Positions 1 to 10,863 of a DNA stretch of 64,000 nucleotides are shown piece after piece (position 1 is the first letter of the stretch; each line of letters begins with the position of its first letter). Origin of the DNA: Paraphoma chrysanthemicola (lineage: Eukaryota > Ascomycota > Dothideomycetes > Pleosporales > Phaeosphaeriaceae). The stretch is taken from assembly GCA_020744225.1 (NCBI GenBank), contig JAGMWG010000007.1, positions 930,001 to 994,000 of the forward strand, read 5' to 3'. A model generated the notes under the pieces. The model worked only from the letters and a program-made list of their open reading frames with translations. It ran no database searches and was not told the origin of the DNA. The translations under genes were made by a program, and so were the position numbers.

Positions 1-1710
1 TGGAGGAAATATGCGCATCGGCTTCATTTCTCTATTGACCGATAAGTGCCGCTTAGAAGGTGCAAGTTTGAATACGATCGGCTGCAACGAGGGTGTTGTT
101 CCCGGAGGGATTCGAAATAACATATTAGCACCTGCGAGCTGCGAGAAACCAACAGCACACTGACCTATTCCGGCGCAAGGGGATGTATTCAACCATTGTT
201 ACCCATTGGGTGCTTCATCGCCCCCAGCCCATGTTCTACGTTGCGCAGCCATCTGATTGCATGAAGCTGAGATGTCCAGTCACGGAATGACTTTCACGCC
301 ATGCTTGCAAGCATAGTTGGCTTGCTTGAGGCTCATCGAAGAGAGACATTGGCCAGCCATTCCAGAGAACTTCACCGCCTTTTGATAACCAGTCTCAGCC
401 TGATCATCCTCGCAACCGCGCAGGCACATATTTTGGTGTACGAGTGCACATTCCTCATCCGATCGCCATCCGATATGGCACCCTAGGCTTTCTCTCAAGA
501 CAGCCTTACACATGGCCCAGTATTGGAAGCAATGCCCTACCCAGATGATACCGGGCAGTACGGTCTCTAGATCGAGGTGGCTAGGATGGAAAGCAACTAA
601 AAAAGTGTGACCGGCCAGCGCGATTAGTAGGGGCGAATTTAGTTCGCCTGGGCCAATCGCCACCCACCCAACCCCGCGATCCTATGGCGGCGTATGCAAG
701 ATGCCGTACGGGCCGTTGATGACAGAAAATATCGCCCTCGAGTCTTTGAGCCTTACGATACAAGCTGCATCTGTCGCTTCATGGTTTGCGACAAGCCCAC
801 TATGTCGCACAGGGCGCACTTCGCAGAAGGCGGCCAAGCGCGCGTCTCCACGTACATTTGGGCTGACATGCATGAACGTAAAGACTGCAACGACATTCTT
901 GATCAAATTCAATGCAGCGGTGAGGAAAGACAACGCACCAGGCCATACGATCGATGAATCGCCTTCACAAGCAACAGCTTCATGTGGCACGGCTGGTATT
1001 CATAGGACGTCTACAATAGACACGGCTTGTCTAGAATCCTGGACAGGGAGATGAACGCATTCTACGGATCACGAATTCGGGCGGGGACATACCAACCCGG
1101 TCATGCCCAAAGCATTACCTCGAATTTAAGCCTCTACTTTCCTAATAGGAAAGCCGCTTTGTGTTACATTTCCTTACACTTGAAGAAGGTATCTTGTCCC
1201 TCCCTGTCTCCGCCCTGGAACCATGTATTCTTCGGCTAGGTATCTCAGAATGTGAAGAATCCGTGGCACCTGGGGACAGGCTTTGTCGCACCGTAGGGAA
1301 ACCAATGCTGTTTGAAAGTCGTTCCGAAACCCTCACAAGTCAGGCTGGTTGGCCTTCATATCATCATCTTGCAGTGCAAATCGCGAAATGGATGAAAAGC
1401 GTCCAATTTACTGATGGCGTCAGCTCATGGTATCATCATACTCAAAACGTCACTAGGTCAGGGTCGATCGTGCGCGGAGGCGAGAGGCAATAGTAATCAT
1501 TGCGGCGTGAAATTGTAGAAAGCTGCGCTATGGAACTCCCTCCTGTCTCCTGATCCTCCCTGTTCTAGATGATACCAATGTATTTCAAGCGAGGAGAACA
1601 GAAAAGTCCGTCTCGAAGAAGTTGTGATAGATACTTGTTGGATTGTCAATCCCATCGAAGCGAATTGTTGACGCGATGGTGAAACAAAGGATTACGGAAG
1701 AGGCGACTGA
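1..1710. other. No recognisable gene (left edge)
   Basis: Only short overlapping open frames on both strands, none with a recognisable motif or a plausible set of introns. The minus frame at 682-990 has a hydrophobic patch but no family I can name. This stretch also lacks the N-terminal transmembrane segments expected upstream of the truncated transporter that follows. Confidence 0.5.
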
Positions 1711-2819
1711 AGCCGTCCCCGAGCTCTCACACATGCTGCTATGATGTTCGCCTGTGGAATAATCGCCGGGCCGCTTTTTGACAAAGGCTATTTCTATCAT
1801 TGCGAAATGATTGGATCTGTCTTCATCGTCTTGGGATTTATGATGACGAGCTTGTGCGAAGAGTTGTGGCAGTTCGTAGTGGCTCAAGGCCTTTGCATTG
1901 GTGTTGGATCTGGCATGGTGTTTATACCTATGCTCGGTCTCATTGCGCAGTAGTTTGACACCAAAAGAGGCATTGCTAACGGGCTCGCGTCCAGTGGCTC
2001 AGCCGTTGGTAAGTCTTTCTTGCTAAGTATGACCTTAAAGCGATGGGCTAATCAGCTATAGCGGGCATCATTTACCCTATAGTCTTCAAGCGACTACAAA
2101 AAGACATAGGTTTTCCGTGGGCCATTCGATCCCTCGGCTTCATCGTCCTCGCGACCCAGCTTATGGCAATCGCTCTTCTTCGAGTGCGCTTCAAACCGAC
2201 CCATGTTCGCGATGTCATCGACCAATCCGTCAAGACGGACTACGCATTCCTCATGCTCACGCTCCCGATCATCACAGTTTGGGCCGCATGCTATGTTCCT
2301 TGGAATTACCTTTCCGCCTTCGCAATCGAGTCGAGAATCACGGATCCCAGTCTTGGCTTCTACATTATCGCAATCATGAACGCTAGCTCCGTATTCGGCC
2401 GTCTGATCCTCTCGGCCATCACGGACAAGAGTGTTGGTATCGTCAATATGTGTATCGTGCTTGTGTTCGTTACTGGATTACTGTGCTTTGCTTGGACGGG
2501 CATCCATAATCTCGCTGGCCTGATAGTATTTGCTGTCGTGATAGGCTTTATCGGTGGAGGCGTGCTTACGTTAGCTTCACTCATTCCGGTTTGCTTCACA
2601 CCGGATCCCGACGACATCGGCACCCGCCTCGGCATGTGTATGCTTTTGGGTGGGCTCTGTCTTCTATGGGGAACCCCTGTCGCCGGTAGCCTCATTGACG
2701 AGTCACGCAGCTATACTCGCCTCGAGATGTATGCAGGTGGAATGTTGGTGTCCACCGCTTTCCTACTTTCATGGACGAGAATGCTTCGAACAGGTCCTAA
2801 GATTCTCGTCAAGTTCTGA
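1711..2819 (+). pseudogene. Truncated MFS monocarboxylate-type transporter
   Basis: Remnant of a fungal MCT-like (SLC16-type) major facilitator. The frame opens in the middle of the family, at MMFACGIIAGPLFDKGY, which corresponds to about TM3, and then runs through the loop DTKRGIANGLASSGSAV and six further hydrophobic segments to a normal C-terminus. A GT..AG intron at 2009-2061 splices GSAV to AGIIYP in phase. Two defects make it a pseudogene. The first TM segments are missing, because a TGA lies upstream in frame and no N-terminal exon is visible. There is also an in-frame TAG at 1951-1953, where the family usually has Trp or Tyr before FDTKRG. TGG-to-TAG would be a CpA-type transition on the opposite strand. 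A short functional product starting at 2163 is possible but unlikely. The substrate cannot be told. Confidence 0.8.
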
Positions 2820-3245
2820 AATTGGGATCCGCATGTAGTGCAGGCGCTGGGGACTGTCGCTACTCGAGATAGAACGAGTGTCAAAAAGTGCGAATGGGGC
2901 CAGAAGTTTAGTAATCCAGCTTTTCTTGCCTTCTGCATATTTTGGTCGACAATGGGTGCAAATGCTTAAATACATGCTCCTGTTTGGCTGCTGCACAAAT
3001 TTGGGGCCAGATACGATTAGTAAAGTGGGCGTATGCATCGGCCGATACACTAGTGAAATGAGGTGGTCCCTGAGACCGTTTTATTGCCTATTGTAGCCTT
3101 TCGTAAGAGCATAGCTTGAAATAATGCATTGACACTAAGGTGACCGCACTATATCCCTCAATATCTACATTGCAAGCTAGCTCATTGTAGGCCTTTGTCT
3201 AGGCCAAACTTTGTTCGACCGATGAATGCGTTACAACGTTGGTAT
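2820..3245. other. Intergenic, nothing seen
   Basis: Lies between the 3' ends of two convergent pseudogenes. No coding pattern or repeat was recognised. Confidence 0.5.
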
Positions 3246-4240
3246 TCATGCTGACTGCCTCCAGATCACAGTATTCGATGGCCATTTCCGACCCTTGCGA
3301 AAGCAAAGAAAGAACGCACAGCCAGCAACAAAGCCTATTCCCAAACTCGCGTACGTCCACACCATATATGGATCCTGTGAGACAGGAGCTAGCGCAGTGC
3401 ATATGGTAGCTGACACACCAAGAGGTATCCAAAACAGTGCCGATATGAAAGAACGAAGACTTTGAGTAGTGAAACCGTCAGTATCAACCCTTTTGTGGCT
3501 TTGAATGGTCGACTTTAGTAGTTGGAGCTTGCGTAAAGGCTAATTCATGTCCAGTACTGATGATGAAGGCCTCCGAAAACGCGGCAAAGATGTGTGCAGG
3601 AGCTTGAAACCATACATGGATGCTGTGCGGTTCTGACTTGTACATGTAATGCTATAGTACACTAGCGTATGCCATAGAGATAGAGACTAGGAAGAAACCG
3701 ACGAAAATGCAATAGATAGGATCAAAATCGATCTTGAATTTGCCCAGGCCGGGATAAACGACCACTTCAGTTACTCGGTTTGAAGTGACTAATATAGCGC
3801 AAACTTACAATCAAGAAATGGAATAAAGATTATGAGTGCGATTGGGTCCAGGTTTTGGAGTAAATCGTTTGGCGTTCCGTGAAGCGCCAGTTCGCCCGCC
3901 TGTGGGATGAGATTGTTCCATATCTGAATCCAGCATCTGAAATAGAAGATAAAGAAGAATAAAATCTGCGCAGGCAACTTAGCCAATGGTTTAATGATCG
4001 TAAGATAACTTTATGACGTACTTTGCAGCTTTTGACGCCTCGCTGGACGTCCTTTATGTAGGTATCGGTAGATCTTGCTTCCCGCGCGAGTTCGTGTTTG
4101 GCATCAGCTCCTCCATCGGCTAAAACAGATGGCTTTGCGTTCTCGAAGCTTTTCTTGTCCGCTGTGTTAGCACACTTTGCACGCGATGAAGGCATTGACC
4201 TCAAATTACATCTGAAGATTGTGCCCGCAACAGACATGCG
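3246..4240 (-). pseudogene. PTR2-type oligopeptide transporter remnant
   Basis: C-terminal half of a proton-coupled peptide transporter (POT/PTR2 family), read on the minus strand. Recognisable blocks in order are KPSVLADGG, the loop YIKDVQRGVKSCK, then after an intron the helix ILFFFIFYFRCWIQIWNNL and the family block HGTPNDLLQNLDPIALIIFI. After a second intron (AAG acceptor) come VVYPGLGKF, SISMAYASV, HYMYKSEP, VWFQAPAHIFAAFSEAF and TGHELAFTQAP, and finally a last exon with SFISALFWIPLGV and DPYMVWTYASLG ending in TGA at 3246-3248. An in-frame TAG at 3652-3654 sits where the family reads Q in xQHYxYK, consistent with CAG-to-TAG. I could not find the N-terminal six helices upstream (4241-4900), so the gene is also 5' truncated. 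The upstream limit given is approximate. Confidence 0.8.
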
Positions 4241-5159
4241 GTACTGCTTGGAAGGATCAGTCCTAAGCCAAGCGGCATGTCCTTATCAGAGTGTGCATCT
4301 CTTCCATGACGTACCTTAGGGCCCGTTAGGCCGCGAGCAGTGGTTCCTAGAGTACTGGTTTGGCGATAATCGAGGTAAGATCAAAGCTGCTTTTAATGCC
4401 CAAGTATCCAAAGTGACAGACCGCGCTAGATGCACAAGAAGCAGCTCTTGGACATTGGATATGTATCCCAGCACTTGCTCTATCGTTCGAGAATTTGGCC
4501 CCTGCCCGTATCATAACGGTGGAGTTTGACCTCGAAAGGGATGAAGGAGAGTACTATGGCAAGCTGTTGCGGAGGGGTGGAAACACCGTTATCATGAAAC
4601 GTTATGCTGGTATGCCTCACGCTTTTGGTCACTACATTCATTGAGTGGGGTCTGTAGAGCAGCTTTGAGTATATCGACGACACTAGTCGATTGCTGCATC
4701 TTGTGTATTATGACAAATAGGGACACGCAGAGCACCATTTTAATTTCCTAATTCCACCACACTTGAAAGAGGATTCGAAAACGTCAAACAATAACTCCTT
4801 CTTCTCAAAGATCTTACAATCTAACGCCACCAAGTAACCAACGGTGAGATATCATTCTGCCTACTTACTGATGCGTTCCAGGATGAAGCCACCTAGGAAT
4901 TGTTCTCGAAGAGTGGGGCCCGATAGGCGAAAGGACGCTACGCGAAGGAACGCCACGAATCAAAACGTACACCGTGGAAAGGACCGATTGCCAAGTTTTA
5001 GTGTATGATGTTGCCGTCCACTTTTGACTTTCCCGTCGGCGTTGGTCATGGCGTGAACATAGCGAAGTCTTCAAGTAGGTGAGCACCACTTCAATACATA
5101 GTAATCTCTCTCATGATTTTTTGTCCGCAGTTCCGTGATTCATTTTCATTGAAACAGAA
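4241..5159. other. Degraded 5' part of transporter and promoter of the oxidase gene
   Basis: Should contain the N-terminal exons of the minus-strand peptide transporter, but I recognise none. The last few hundred bases are the presumed promoter of the oxidase gene starting at 5160. No clear TATA box. Confidence 0.4.
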
Positions 5160-6460
5160 ATGGGAAGATCGATTGTTATCGTTGGGTATGTTGTTCGCCG
5201 AGTGATAGCGCCTGCGCAACAAAAAACTGAATCCGTCATACAGTGCTGGCGTGATTGGGTTAGATGTCGGACTTCTCCTCGCAGAACGCGGCTATGGCTC
5301 CCAGATCACATTCATCGCCGAGCATTTACCTGGGGATACATCCACAAATTACACATCGCCTTGGTTCGTTATTGCTTCAAGACGTCCTCAGTGCGATGGC
5401 AGAAACTGACTATCGTGAAGGGCGGGCGCCAACTTCTCTGCCATATCAGGTGGCGACGCGAACGCGCTTCGATGGGACAAGCATGGTTATGAACACATGA
5501 TGAAGCTTGCTGAGGAGCATGGGCGCGAAGCCTACATCTCGAAAACGCCATCGCTGGAGTACTGGGACGAGCTGCCCTCGCAAGCTAAGATCGAGTCAAT
5601 GGCTGGCTACCTGAAAGATGTAAGTACCGCCTCGCTACTTTTTGTCATGAGAACGGCCTTCGCCATTTGCGAAATGAAAAGCTTACCCGTTCCTAGTTCG
5701 AAGTCCTGCGTAAAGCAGATCTTCCCGAAGGATGCAAATTCGGGGTATCCTTCACCACAATTACGGTGAATGCTCCGAGATACATCCACTACCTCTACAA
5801 ACTACTCAATGAACGATATGGCGTCAGGTTCGTTCGCAAGAGGCTTCCCAGTATTGAGTCGGCGTTCTCGAATCCAGCCACGAAGGTCGTTTTCAACTGT
5901 ACCGGCAATGGTGCGCGAGGCTTGCAAGGCGTTCAAGACGCGAAATGCTACCCTACCAGAGGGCAGATCCTCCTCACAAGAGCTCCCCAGATCACCCAAA
6001 ATGTGATGCGCCATGGAAGAGATTACGAGACGTACATTATACCGAGACCTCAATCGAATGGCAACGTGATTCTTGGTGGGTACATGCAGAAGGGTGTCAG
6101 GCAAGTAGAATCAACTATTGCCAATTCGAGACATGCTAACTTGTCCTTTGTAGCACCGGCGATACGTATGCGAGCGAGTCTGAGTCCATTGTGCAACGTA
6201 CTACGACTTTGCTTCCCCAGCTTCTAGAGCCGGGCATGGAAGTCTTGGCTGCGTTTTCGGGGTTGCGGCCATCACGCGAGGGAGGGGCTCGTGTTGAGCG
6301 AACAACCGTAAAACTCGGTAGCTCTAAGTCTGGCATCATTGTACACAATTATGGTGCCGGTGGAACTGGCTTCCAGGCTGGTCTGGGTATGGCGCGAGAC
6401 GCGCTTGACTTGATCGAGGACATAATCTCTACGCTACCTCGGGAGAGCAGTCGTTTGTGA
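5160..6460 (+). CDS. D-amino-acid oxidase (FAD, peroxisomal)
   Basis: Flavoenzyme that oxidatively deaminates D-amino acids to 2-oxo acids, ammonia and hydrogen peroxide. Five exons close in phase: 5160-5185, 5244-5363, 5421-5619, 5697-6100 and 6154-6460, giving 351 aa, the usual family length. The N-terminus carries the dinucleotide motif VIVGAGVIG, completed across intron 1. Family landmarks follow: YTSPWAGANFS, NCTGNGARGL, YETYIIPR with the substrate-contacting Tyr, GLRPSREGG with the carboxylate-binding Arg, and the DAO signature HNYGAGGTGFQAGLGMA. The protein ends in SRL, a PTS1 tripeptide, so a peroxisomal matrix location is expected. Intron 4 has GC..AG ends. No disabling change was seen, unlike all three neighbours. 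D-aspartate oxidase is the main alternative, and specificity cannot be read from the sequence. Confidence 0.93.
6101..6153 (+). other. GC-AG intron in D-amino-acid oxidase
   Basis: The 53-nt intron begins GCAAGT and ends TTTGTAG, with a CTAAC branch point 18 nt from the 3' end. Removing exactly this segment joins QKGV-S to TGDTYASES in phase. The nearby GT dinucleotides do not restore the frame. Confidence 0.8.
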
Positions 6461-6604
6461 GACCAATTGGAATAATCAATTATTGGCAAGCAAGTAATAC
6501 TACACCACAAAAGTGCAAATGGATATTACCGAGCCCGGTCCGTCAGGACAGGCCGATAAGACGGCGTAGCTCTTCGGGAGAACTCATTAGCAAAAGATTC
6601 GTGC

Positions 6605-8690
6605 TCAACCCAGGCCACCGTTCATGCTCGTCTCGAGTGCTTGTTGTACATGCGGTTGCAGGTGCAAAACCTTGTCCACGCATTCCCAAAAAAAGGCGTC
6701 GATCGTCAATAGCCCAAGCCGTAGAACGGGTAACATCTCTGACTTGAGACGTAATTCTTTACGCGCTGCGTGCAGGTTTCTGAACCAAGACATTGCCTCT
6801 TCAGCATCAGATGAGGATGTAGCTATGAGCAAATTGAAGAAGCAAATGCAAGAGAATGCAACTTGACTCCATTGAGGCCAGAACATTGGCACGTGGTCCT
6901 GTCGCAAACTTGAGACAAAAGCGGTAGCTCCTGCAATAGTAGACTGTACACCTTTCCGAACAAGTCGCTCAACATCGCTGTGGTGGCTCGTCAGCCCCTT
7001 CACTACCCCTACTGCGGAGATGTTGGCTAAAGTAGGTCGTACGATAGCTCGGAAGATCGTCATTTGCACGTAATGATATCCTATATTGGATAGTGCAAGC
7101 AGGGACTCGAAAGCGTCAATTTGATCGTCAGAGCGGCTAGGCGTTTCATCATGCCATTGCAAAAGACGCTCTAAGAGTCCTTATTGAGAGATCCAAGGTG
7201 TGCTGAAAACTGTAGCTAAGCTCGTTGACAGCACGTAAAGAACTATGGCAGAAGCCAGTATTGGCTCAAGACGTCACTGAGGCACGGCTTACAAAAGCTT
7301 GGCGAGTACGTCTCCAAGTAACATTGCGAATGCTGAGTAGTGTACGTGTGCTGACTAGAGAAGTGAGCTGAGCGAGGACGTATGGTTGTCTGCGTCAGTG
7401 AGGGTTGTCACGAGCCAGCTATCCTGCGTAATCAAGGGCGGCCTTCCCAAACTGCAGGCCAGCCATTTATCCACCGAGAAGATGGTACATAAAATTCGAC
7501 AACGTAGGGCTATCTGCCACGACGCAATTGCCCAGGTCGTCGGATCGTGATGAAGCCCCAGAGTTTGCGCCGAAGCCACGAGCGTGCCATGAAATGACCA
7601 CTTCAAAGATGACTCGAGTATCAAGGGATTGGTGGAAGGTCGAATGACAAGTAAAAGGAGCGTCTGTACCAAGGCGAAACTTGGATTGTGTGCCTCATAT
7701 TGAAGTCCTTCCGCAATGAGCTTGAAGAGCTTTACACTACTCAATTTTTTGGTATGCGAGCTCAATCGAGAGCACATTATCGAATTTTGCAACAGGCTGG
7801 GCCACCATTCATATAGCTGCTAGCAAATAAGGTTCGCTGCTTTGTGTATTTGGGAAGAGTTCTTCGGAGAAAATGTGATACTGAGGAAGTACAAACTTCC
7901 GGTACAAAGCAATCAATCGATGGTCGGTGTCCACTGCAACTATGCTCTCAAGTTCCCTACTCGAGACTACCAATGACGCTTCCTGGAGTCCCGTTTCTAG
8001 CCTGGACTGGGAGAACAACCCTGGTCGGGAGAGGAGGAACTGTAAAGGAATGCTGCCTTGATTAACGGATTGGATGCTCAACTGTTTGAACTCGAATGTC
8101 CCCGAGGTGTTGTATCGGTAGCTTCGAAGAAGATACGGGTCCATACCGCCACTGTATCCTAAGACTTGCGGGTTGAGATCGTGGCTCATGTCCAATTGTG
8201 ATTCCACAATGCTGCAGCCCGGTACTGTTGATGTATCTGGCCTATGGTCTGGAATATCAGGGCTCAGGCCATGCTCCGTGGCTCTCGCGCCAGCTTGAAA
8301 CTCGTCTGTTTGGAAGTCAACGACCACTTCTTCGAAGCCGCCAAAGAACTGTTGGGTCAGGTCCTCGAACATGAAATTCTGGTTCGAGCCTTCATGATAG
8401 TTTTGTGGAGTGCTTGTAAATGGGACAAAATGCTCCATCAACGATGCAGGACTAGTATCCTACAAGTCAAGATGAGACGACCCCTGTCTCAGAGCAACTT
8501 CTCCATCGCCTGCTGGAGGCGTGCGTCGCTTCCTGGGCTGAGCGGCTTCAATGAACGTGCATCGTCTGCCGTGTTGGAAACACAAGCGACAAGGCAGCTG
8601 ACCCTCTATCCGGCACGCTGTCTTGCGGGATCGACAGAAATCGAATGGTCGTTGTCGCTTGCTCATATGCCGCCGTGATGTTGCTGACAT
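6605..8690 (-). pseudogene. Zn-cluster fungal transcription factor, disabled
   Basis: Relic of a fungal Zn2Cys6-type regulator, read right to left. The N-terminus (ATG at 8690 or 8666) holds a cluster like CRSRKTAC...PCRLCFQHGRRC followed by a basic linker. The first cysteine of the six is replaced by Phe (RPFDFC). The middle homology region lies at 7355-7800 (LFKLIAEGLQYEAHNP, LGLHHDPTTW, DKWLACSLGRPPLI) and the C-terminal region at 6605-7162. Disabling changes are TAG at 8460-8462 and TAG at 7355-7357, each with the same frame continuing on both sides, and frame shifts near 7808 and near 7172-7185. One intron, at about 7243-7292, still splices in phase. The first TAG could instead fall in a 39-nt intron, but that is unusually short. 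It probably once regulated a neighbouring transport or oxidase gene; this is inference. Confidence 0.8.
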
Positions 8691-9571
8691 CGAATGCAAG
8701 CATAAGGGCCGGGGTGAAAGTCCCGGCCACGCGCATCGTGACTGCCGCACGGTCAAACAGAGCTTCCGAACGCTAGGTTATCCCCGAAGCTAAACTACTT
8801 TGGGCGAATCACCTTCTGCATGCTCCCCTCCGCTCTGTTACAGTAAATGGCCACCACTCCGACCTGATGTTTTCTAAATACGACAACACGTTTGCGGCTG
8901 ATCGGGAGTTGTTTCTCTTGAATGGGGAGATGCAGGCAGACTAAAATAAGGAAAAGCCATCTCCCTTTCTTTATAAGAAGTACGACTATTTACTTCTGGC
9001 ACGGAGCAATATACAGGACAAGGCTGATCTAATAGAAATTGCCAAAGTTAATCTACCCCGAATATCAAGATCTCAGGATCCCATGATTAGTAGTACTAGA
9101 CGCCGGCGCTAGAAGATGCGTTTGACGATGTCTGCATTAGATATTGACCCCTCTTTAATGATCGTCGCCGAGCTATATGCTAGTCTTCGCAAAAGTCGGA
9201 TCAAGATGCTAGACTTCCCCGCCCCAAGTGGAAGACGAGAGTGGTTCTGAATGGGCAATCTCCCTATCTCATGCACGTGGTGAGTCTGAATGTGTTCCTG
9301 TCACACCCGGCAGATTTCTCGCAACTCTGCGTCAGTCGAAGTTGATCGATTGACGAATTGTCGTACTAATCATAAGTTCTCGACAACGGCGGTCCCACCC
9401 TCTAGCACTGGAATCCGAGGTTACTTGCTCATAAACATGTGCACGCGTCCGCGATCACTAATCAATGCTCACTCATTACAACTACCCCACACCATCCCCA
9501 TCTCAGTGACTGTATAAGTTACCATAGCCCCACAACACCGGAGAGAGGTCCAGCCTTTTCAACAACCACAA
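8691..9571. other. Intergenic; divergent promoter region
   Basis: Separates the minus-strand regulator pseudogene from the plus-strand gene at 9572. A TATAAG sequence occurs about 55 bp before that start codon. Nothing else recognised. Confidence 0.4.
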
Positions 9572-10207
9572 ATGGCTTCTGTAATCTACAACAGCGCGTT
9601 CCAATGCTGCGTACCCAATCCCTTAACCCCTCGAGGAGAGACCGAAATCCCCACTCCAGAAGAAGAGGCACTCGCCTGCAAGATCAACCGCGCTCTTGCC
9701 TCTGGTCCCATATCCATTACCAAGGATGCCACTATCGCAGACTGGAGCCACTGGGGCCCTGATCGAACAATAGTCATCTTACGCGAGGGAACAAACCACT
9801 GGACCGCCTTCCCCGGCAACGAGAACACAGTCGGCAATGTCCCAATGTGCGCCGACCCCATGGGTCTCCAGTGGATCAGAGATGCATATGCCGGCAAGCC
9901 TGCGCCGACCAACACTGCGCCGGGTCTGATATACATGTTGTGCGGAGCGAACCAGCACAGCACCGTGACGCCGGGAGATCGATCGAGTCCGGCTATTCCT
10001 ATCGGCCCGCACTATATGATTCTGTGGCCTTTTGATGCGGAACGGGATGGGTTTCCGGATTCGATTCGCGACCAGGGTGCGTGGGTTATGTTTGATAAGA
10101 CGCCGTATGCGCATTTGCATGTTTGTGGTACGCCGTGGGCAGGGAAGGAGTATGATCGGGAGAAGACGAGGGCGAATTGGGATTTGCGGTACGAGGATAG
10201 GACTTGA
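9572..10207 (+). CDS. Uncharacterised 211-aa protein
   Basis: Single-exon gene with a well-used coding frame and an ATG in good context (caaATGGC). The product starts MASVIYNSAFQCC, has no signal peptide and no transmembrane segment, and is likely cytosolic. It is rich in Trp, Pro and Gly, with blocks such as ISITKDATIADWSHWGP, YMLCGANQHST, HYMILWPFD and YAHLHVCGTPW. I do not recognise the family. The clustered His, Cys and Trp residues in the C-terminal half could form a metal or ligand site, but that is speculation. Codon use is ordinary for the window and no introns are needed. Confidence 0.7.
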   Translation: MASVIYNSAFQCCVPNPLTPRGETEIPTPEEEALACKINRALASGPISITKDATIADWSHWGPDRTIVILREGTNHWTAFPGNENTVGNVPMCADPMGLQWIRDAYAGKPAPTNTAPGLIYMLCGANQHSTVTPGDRSSPAIPIGPHYMILWPFDAERDGFPDSIRDQGAWVMFDKTPYAHLHVCGTPWAGKEYDREKTRANWDLRYEDRT

Positions 10208-10863
10208 GAGTAGTGTTGTCACGTCAGGACCGCAAAGAATGGGAATGATAGCCCAATACGAGTGGAGATTCAGTCCTCCTTGAAGACGAGGATGATGGAG
10301 ATGATGTATGCAAGTGGGCTATATTTGATAGATACGTGCCTAGTTACGCACGGTTTTCAACCTGCGTAGACTTCTAATGTTCGTACTACTAGCTAAGATG
10401 GAGTGGTTACGTAATATTCATACTCAATTATTGTACTATGTAGTGAGTATGACGTGTTCCATGAAGATACTGAAGAGTTTGAAACGGGTCTTCTAAGAGC
10501 ACATTTCCTTATAGCTGATTCTGAAGTTCAGTACGTTCGAGAATGTTAGTAGCATCTCATTACGCAGGGCATCTTATCATATAGGGATGAAGATTATAGA
10601 CTATCTACTTAGTCTAGATTGTTGTGTACATGAAGTAAGAGCCCTAATTCCATCCAGTGGAATGGAGGGCATATTAGGTATAATGTCGTGTTTTGCATAT
10701 CGCCGATGTAAGAATATGCCTCCAACAACGCCGCTAATGCAACCTCGAAAAGAAATCGAAGCCAAAGCCAGCGCTATGCAAAAATGCAAGATGCTAAACT
10801 CCAGGAAATGCCACTCCAATTCTGAACAAAGGAAATCACGGAGTCTGCCCGGTATACTCGGAC
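10208..10863. other. 3' intergenic, AT-richer
   Basis: Lies between the 3' ends of two convergent genes. It is somewhat richer in A and T than its flanks. No coding signal. Confidence 0.4.

Noticed and set aside
682..990. Minus-strand hydrophobic open frame
   Set aside because: Short, no recognisable family, competing frames on the other strand; too weak to call a gene or relic.
1..8690. Transposon within the decayed block
   Set aside because: No transposase, reverse transcriptase, long terminal repeats or terminal inverted repeats were recognised; decay is by point mutation and small shifts only.
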